From: an uncultured Ruminococcus sp. | GTDB taxonomy: Bacteria > Bacillota > Clostridia > Oscillospirales > Ruminococcaceae | Assembly (NCBI GenBank): GCA_946183385.1 | Contig: CAMHBN010000066.1 | Span: 1-8,627 of the forward strand | Length of the DNA: 8,627 nucleotides | Direction of reading: 5' to 3' | Part shown: piece by piece, positions 6,305-8,627 of the stretch | How the letters are laid out: the number at the start of each line of letters is the position of its first letter | Numbering within the stretch: the stretch's first letter is position 1 | Position numbers and translations under genes: made by a program | Notes under the pieces: model-generated | Seen by the model: the letters and a program-made list of their open reading frames with translations, nothing else | Databases searched by the model: none | What the model was told of the DNA's origin: nothing

Positions 6305-6892
6305 TCATTCACCGTTTCTTTCTCTGAGGAAGCGGTACAGCTCGCGCAGAGCCGCACCTCTGTGGCTTATACTGTTCTTTTCGTCCGCGGAGAGCTCCGC
6401 CATCGTCCTGTCGCCGACCATAAACACCGGGTCGTAGCCGAAGCCGTTGCTGCCGCGCTGCTCGTAGCCGATAGCTCCCTCGCAGCTGCCCGTGAACTCG
6501 GTGTGCCCGCTCCCGTCGATGTAGCATATCGTACACCTGAAAGCCGCGCCGCGCTTGCCGTCGGGGACGTCCTTCATCTCGCCGAGCAGCTTATCGCACT
6601 CCTCGCCCTTGGGAGCATATCTCGCGGAGTGGACTCCGGGTCTGCCGCCGAGAGCCTCGACGCACAGACCGCTGTCGTCGGCAATAGTGGGAAGCCCAAC
6701 AGCCTCGAATACCGCCGTAGCCTTTATTATCGCATTCTCCGCGAAGGTAGAGCCGTTCTCGTCGGGGTCGCAGTCCGCGCCCGCCTCACGCTGAGACAGC
6801 ACCTCTATCCCCAGCGGCGCGAGTATCTCCCTCGCCTCGCGGAGCTTGTTTGCGTTATTTGTCGCCATGACGAGTTTATTCGTCGTCTTCAT
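6305..6892 (-). CDS. rdgB: RdgB/HAM1 family non-canonical purine NTP pyrophosphatase (dITP/XTP)
   Basis: Hydrolyses dITP, dXTP and ITP to monophosphates so that deaminated purines are not built into DNA or RNA. The 195-residue length is normal. Motifs in order: [19 protein letters not shown] (6-24, strand 1 and triphosphate loop), FAENAIIKA (50-58, metal-binding Glu/Asn), ADDSGLCVEALGGRPGVHSARYA (71-93, catalytic Asp), GSNGFGYDPVF (147-157, base recognition) and KNSISHRGAALREL (172-185). I start it at the ATG at 6892 because this keeps the first strand and has AAAGGA eight bases upstream; an ATG at 6868 lacks a ribosome site and would trim the strand, while the open frame farther upstream lies within ftsY. 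The start overlaps the last 17 bases of ftsY, and yhbY follows after one base. Confidence 0.96.
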   Translation of the reverse strand: MKTTNKLVMATNNANKLREAREILAPLGIEVLSQREAGADCDPDENGSTFAENAIIKATAVFEAVGLPTIADDSGLCVEALGGRPGVHSARYAPKGEECDKLLGEMKDVPDGKRGAAFRCTICYIDGSGHTEFTGSCEGAIGYEQRGSNGFGYDPVFMVGDRTMAELSADEKNSISHRGAALRELYRFLRERNGE

Positions 6893-8264
6893 CGTCCTCG
6901 TCCTTTCTGCCGAACAGACGGCTGAAGAATCCCTTCTTTTTCTTCTTCTCGGGAACTTCCTCCTCTTCGGAATAGTACTCCGTCTCATAGGTTTCGTGCT
7001 CGGAGTCGCCGAAGTCGAATCTGTCGTCCTCTTCCTCGTCTGCCTCCTCGGCAGCCTTTTCCTGCGCGAGCTCCGCCATGAAGTTCTCGTCTATATTGAA
7101 CTCGGTACGAGCCGTGAACTCGGCATTCTCGTCGAAATTGTCAACGTCGAAGGCTTCCTTGTCCTCATCGTAATCGGACGCGTCTTCGACGTCTTCGTCT
7201 TCATCGTCGTCCTCAGACTCGTCATCATCTTCGTCGTAGTCCTCGTCTTCATCATCGTCGTCGTACTCTGCCTCGGAGACATCAGCCTCGTCGAAGTCCT
7301 CGTCCTCGTTCTCGGGAGCTGCTGACTCGTCCTCTTCCTCCTCATCGTCGGGAGCGGGCATATCAAACAGCGCGTCCACGAACATACGGCTGTCGAAGGG
7401 CTGGAGGTCGTCTATCTTCTCGCCCACGCCGATGAGCTTTACAGGTATGCCGAGCTCATTCTTGATGGAAATGACGATACCGCCCTTTGCCGTGCCGTCG
7501 AGCTTTGTCAGCACTATGCCCGTTATCGGAGCAGTCTCGCTGAACAGCTTAGCCTGACTTACGGCGTTCTGACCCGTTGTCGCGTCGAGCACGAGCAGCA
7601 CCTCGCGCGAGCTGTCCTCAGCCTTGTTGTCGATGATACGGTTTATCTTCTTGAGCTCCTCCATGAGGTTCTTCTTGTTGTGAAGACGTCCCGCGGTGTC
7701 GATGATGACAACGTCACAGCCGCGAGCCTTCGCCGCTTCGAGAGCGTCGTACACAACCGCACCGGGGTCGCTGCCCTCGGCGTGCTTTACGATGTCAACT
7801 CCCGCACGCTCGGTCCAGACCTGTAGCTGGTCGATAGCCGCCGCACGGAAGGTATCAGCTGCCGCAACGAGCACCTTCTTGCCCTCTTTCTTGAACTGGT
7901 GGCACATCTTGCCGATGGTGGTGGTCTTGCCTGCGCCGTTTACGCCGATGACCATTATCACGGCAGGCGACTTCGTGAGGTCGAGACCCGTATCGTCGCC
8001 CATTATCTCGGAGATGACCTCGTGTATGAGCTCCATTATCTCCTGCGGATCGGTGATACCGCGCTCCTTGACCTTCCTGCGGACGCGCTCGCATATCTCC
8101 ACCGACGTATCCACGCCGATATCGCTCATTATCATCTGCTCCTCGAGCTGCTCGAAGAGCTCCTCGTCTATCTTGGTAAAGGAGTTGAAGACCTTCTGAA
8201 GTCCGCCGAGGAAGCTGTCCTTCGTCTTCTTCAGTCCCTTTGCTATCTTAGAAAATATTCCCAT
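6876..8264 (-). CDS. ftsY: Signal recognition particle receptor FtsY with acidic C-terminal tail
   Basis: SRP receptor GTPase that docks ribosome-SRP complexes at the membrane. Residues 1-301 form a standard SRP-GTPase NG unit: a membrane-binding start ([15 protein letters not shown]), the N domain with [18 protein letters not shown], then P-loop [10 protein letters not shown] (107-116), DTFRAAA (137-143), DTAGR (189-193), [10 protein letters not shown] (253-262) and [13 protein letters not shown] (279-291). The family normally ends near here. This protein continues for about 160 residues: an Asp/Glu tail (306-439), five lysines (440-444), [10 protein letters not shown] (445-454) and DEDDEDDE. 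E. coli FtsY has its acidic A domain at the other end. The tail is one open frame with no sign of frameshift. The ATG at 8264 has AGAGG five bases upstream and lies 35 bases after smc, the usual Firmicute order; ffh and ylxM, which follow in Bacillus, are absent from the window. Confidence 0.97.
   Translation of the reverse strand: MGIFSKIAKGLKKTKDSFLGGLQKVFNSFTKIDEELFEQLEEQMIMSDIGVDTSVEICERVRRKVKERGITDPQEIMELIHEVISEIMGDDTGLDLTKSPAVIMVIGVNGAGKTTTIGKMCHQFKKEGKKVLVAAADTFRAAAIDQLQVWTERAGVDIVKHAEGSDPGAVVYDALEAAKARGCDVVIIDTAGRLHNKKNLMEELKKINRIIDNKAEDSSREVLLVLDATTGQNAVSQAKLFSETAPITGIVLTKLDGTAKGGIVISIKNELGIPVKLIGVGEKIDDLQPFDSRMFVDALFDMPAPDDEEEEDESAAPENEDEDFDEADVSEAEYDDDDEDEDYDEDDDESEDDDEDEDVEDASDYDEDKEAFDVDNFDENAEFTARTEFNIDENFMAELAQEKAAEEADEEEDDRFDFGDSEHETYETEYYSEEEEVPEKKKKKGFFSRLFGRKDEDDEDDE
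6901..6906 (-). promoter_or_regulatory. Ribosome binding site of rdgB inside the end of ftsY
   Basis: AAAGGA on the minus strand lies eight bases before the rdgB ATG at 6892 and supports that start over the ATG at 6868. It falls in the codons for the Arg-Lys-Asp stretch at the end of FtsY, so one short segment encodes the FtsY tail tip and recruits ribosomes for rdgB. Confidence 0.6.
6903..6947 (-). other. Lysine-rich amphipathic segment near the FtsY C-terminus
   Basis: Residues 440-454 of FtsY are [15 protein letters not shown], flanked by acidic residues on both sides. The core GFFSRL resembles GIFSKI at residues 2-7 of the same protein, the part expected to bind acidic lipids. The pattern of bulky hydrophobics between basic residues fits a short membrane-surface helix; membrane binding here is inference. 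Confidence 0.6.
6948..7349 (-). repeat. Low-complexity Asp/Glu coding tract (FtsY tail)
   Basis: Residues 306-439 of FtsY are built mainly from GAC, GAT, GAA and GAG codons, which makes the plus strand look like degenerate TCG/TCA/TCT triplet repeats. The densest part is residues 335-358 (7191-7262), where 22 of 24 residues are Asp or Glu. A less acidic island with Phe, Ala and Thr (about 371-405, with NFDEN and [15 protein letters not shown]) interrupts it and may form a short helix. Triplet-like tracts can change length by slippage, so tail length may vary between strains. Confidence 0.85.
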
Positions 8265-8299
8265 ATTATCCTCTTTTCATATATCGGTCAAAGCCTGCG

Positions 8300-8627
8300 T
8301 TACTGTACGTCTGCTACGTCCTCCTGGAAGTCCACCTGCTCCATTTTGAGGAGCTTCGAGATACCGTCCTCCTGCATAGTTACGCCGTAGAGGACGTTTG
8401 CCTCCTCCATAGCGCTGCGGCGGTGAGTTACCAGCACGAACTGCGTGGTATCCGTGAACTTTTTCAGGTACTGCGCATACTTTCTTACGTTTACCTCATC
8501 GAGAGCCGCGTCTATCTCGTCGAGTATGCAGAACGGCGCGGGTCTGAGCTTGAGTATCGCGAAGTATATCGCGATAGCCACGAACGACTGCTCGCCGCCC
8601 GAGAGCGAGATAAGGTTCTTGATGACC
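8300..8627 (-). CDS. smc: Chromosome partition protein SMC, C-terminal 108 residues (runs off the window)
   Basis: The end of the SMC ATPase that, with ScpA and ScpB, loops and separates the chromosome. The frame is open from the window edge (first full codon at 8626) to TAA at 8302-8300. It holds the ABC signature LSGGEQ (window residues 8-13), the Walker B segment PFCILDE (31-37), the D-loop ALDEVN (41-46) and the H-loop FVLVTHRR (63-70), then a short tail ending in VADVQ. This is the SMC C-terminal head half; the hinge and coiled coils lie upstream, beyond base 8627. The motif spacing matches Firmicute SMC more than RecN or SbcC. A GTG at 8581 falls inside the conserved head and is not the start. 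ftsY begins 35 bases downstream, as in Bacillus. Confidence 0.95.
   Translation of the reverse strand, partial: VIKNLISLSGGEQSFVAIAIYFAILKLRPAPFCILDEIDAALDEVNVRKYAQYLKKFTDTTQFVLVTHRRSAMEEANVLYGVTMQEDGISKLLKMEQVDFQEDVADVQ

Noticed and set aside
6876..7349. The FtsY tail as a frameshift artefact or a separate overlapping gene.
   Set aside because: The frame continues unbroken from the NG domain, keeps a coherent acidic composition and ends in an ordered basic motif just before rdgB. No separate start with a ribosome site is needed.
7091..7366. A Thr/Arg/Met-rich 91-codon frame opposite no plus-strand gene but overlapping ftsY on the same strand.
   Set aside because: It is the shifted reading of the Asp/Glu codon repeat, with the repetitive product expected from such a tract.
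8300..8581. A stand-alone 93-residue gene starting at GTG 8581.
   Set aside because: The frame continues open to the window edge and the upstream codons complete the SMC signature LSGGEQ, so this is the 3' end of smc.

Overview
The window is an ordinary chromosomal stretch of a Firmicute, most likely a Clostridia/Oscillospiraceae relative such as Ruminococcus. That placement is an inference from gene order, protein style and a balanced base composition, not from a search. Every supported gene lies on the minus strand, so transcription runs from high to low coordinates. The coding is almost gapless: the longest non-coding gap is 47 bases, and several neighbouring genes overlap by 1 to 17 bases. 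I see no RNA gene, insertion sequence, CRISPR array, phage gene or convincing terminator.

Layout in transcription order. The 3' end of smc (8627-8300) is followed by ftsY (8264-6876), rdgB (6892-6305), yhbY (6303-6001) and an iron-sulfur flavoprotein-like reductase (6001-5306). Then come nadD (5301-4705), yqeK (4695-4099), a LytR-CpsA-Psr (LCP) family gene (4051-2564), rsfS (2560-2189), a small unrecognised membrane protein (2196-1807) and the first 595 codons of leuS (1786-1).

Two blocks familiar from Firmicutes are joined here: smc-ftsY (chromosome organisation and membrane targeting of ribosomes) and yhbY-nadD-yqeK-(LCP)-rsfS-leuS (ribosome assembly and silencing, NAD synthesis, dinucleotide removal, wall polymer attachment and leucine charging). 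rdgB (nucleotide pool cleaning) and the flavoprotein sit at the join. The common theme is growth housekeeping. Tight spacing and overlaps suggest translational coupling. One candidate internal promoter in the A-rich 3' end of nadD could drive yqeK and the genes after it separately.

I do not find a new multi-gene system. The most unusual item is FtsY: its acidic region is a roughly 160-residue C-terminal tail instead of the N-terminal A domain of E. coli FtsY. The tail ends in a lysine-rich segment (GFFSRL) that resembles the protein's own N-terminal membrane-binding start (GIFSKI). Lesser points are a KMGKR in place of KMSKS and a divergent editing-site peptide in LeuS, a four-copy Tyr/Arg/His repeat in the cytoplasmic tail of the LCP protein, a CX2CX2CX7C cluster motif in the flavoprotein, and the unrecognised membrane protein between rsfS and leuS.
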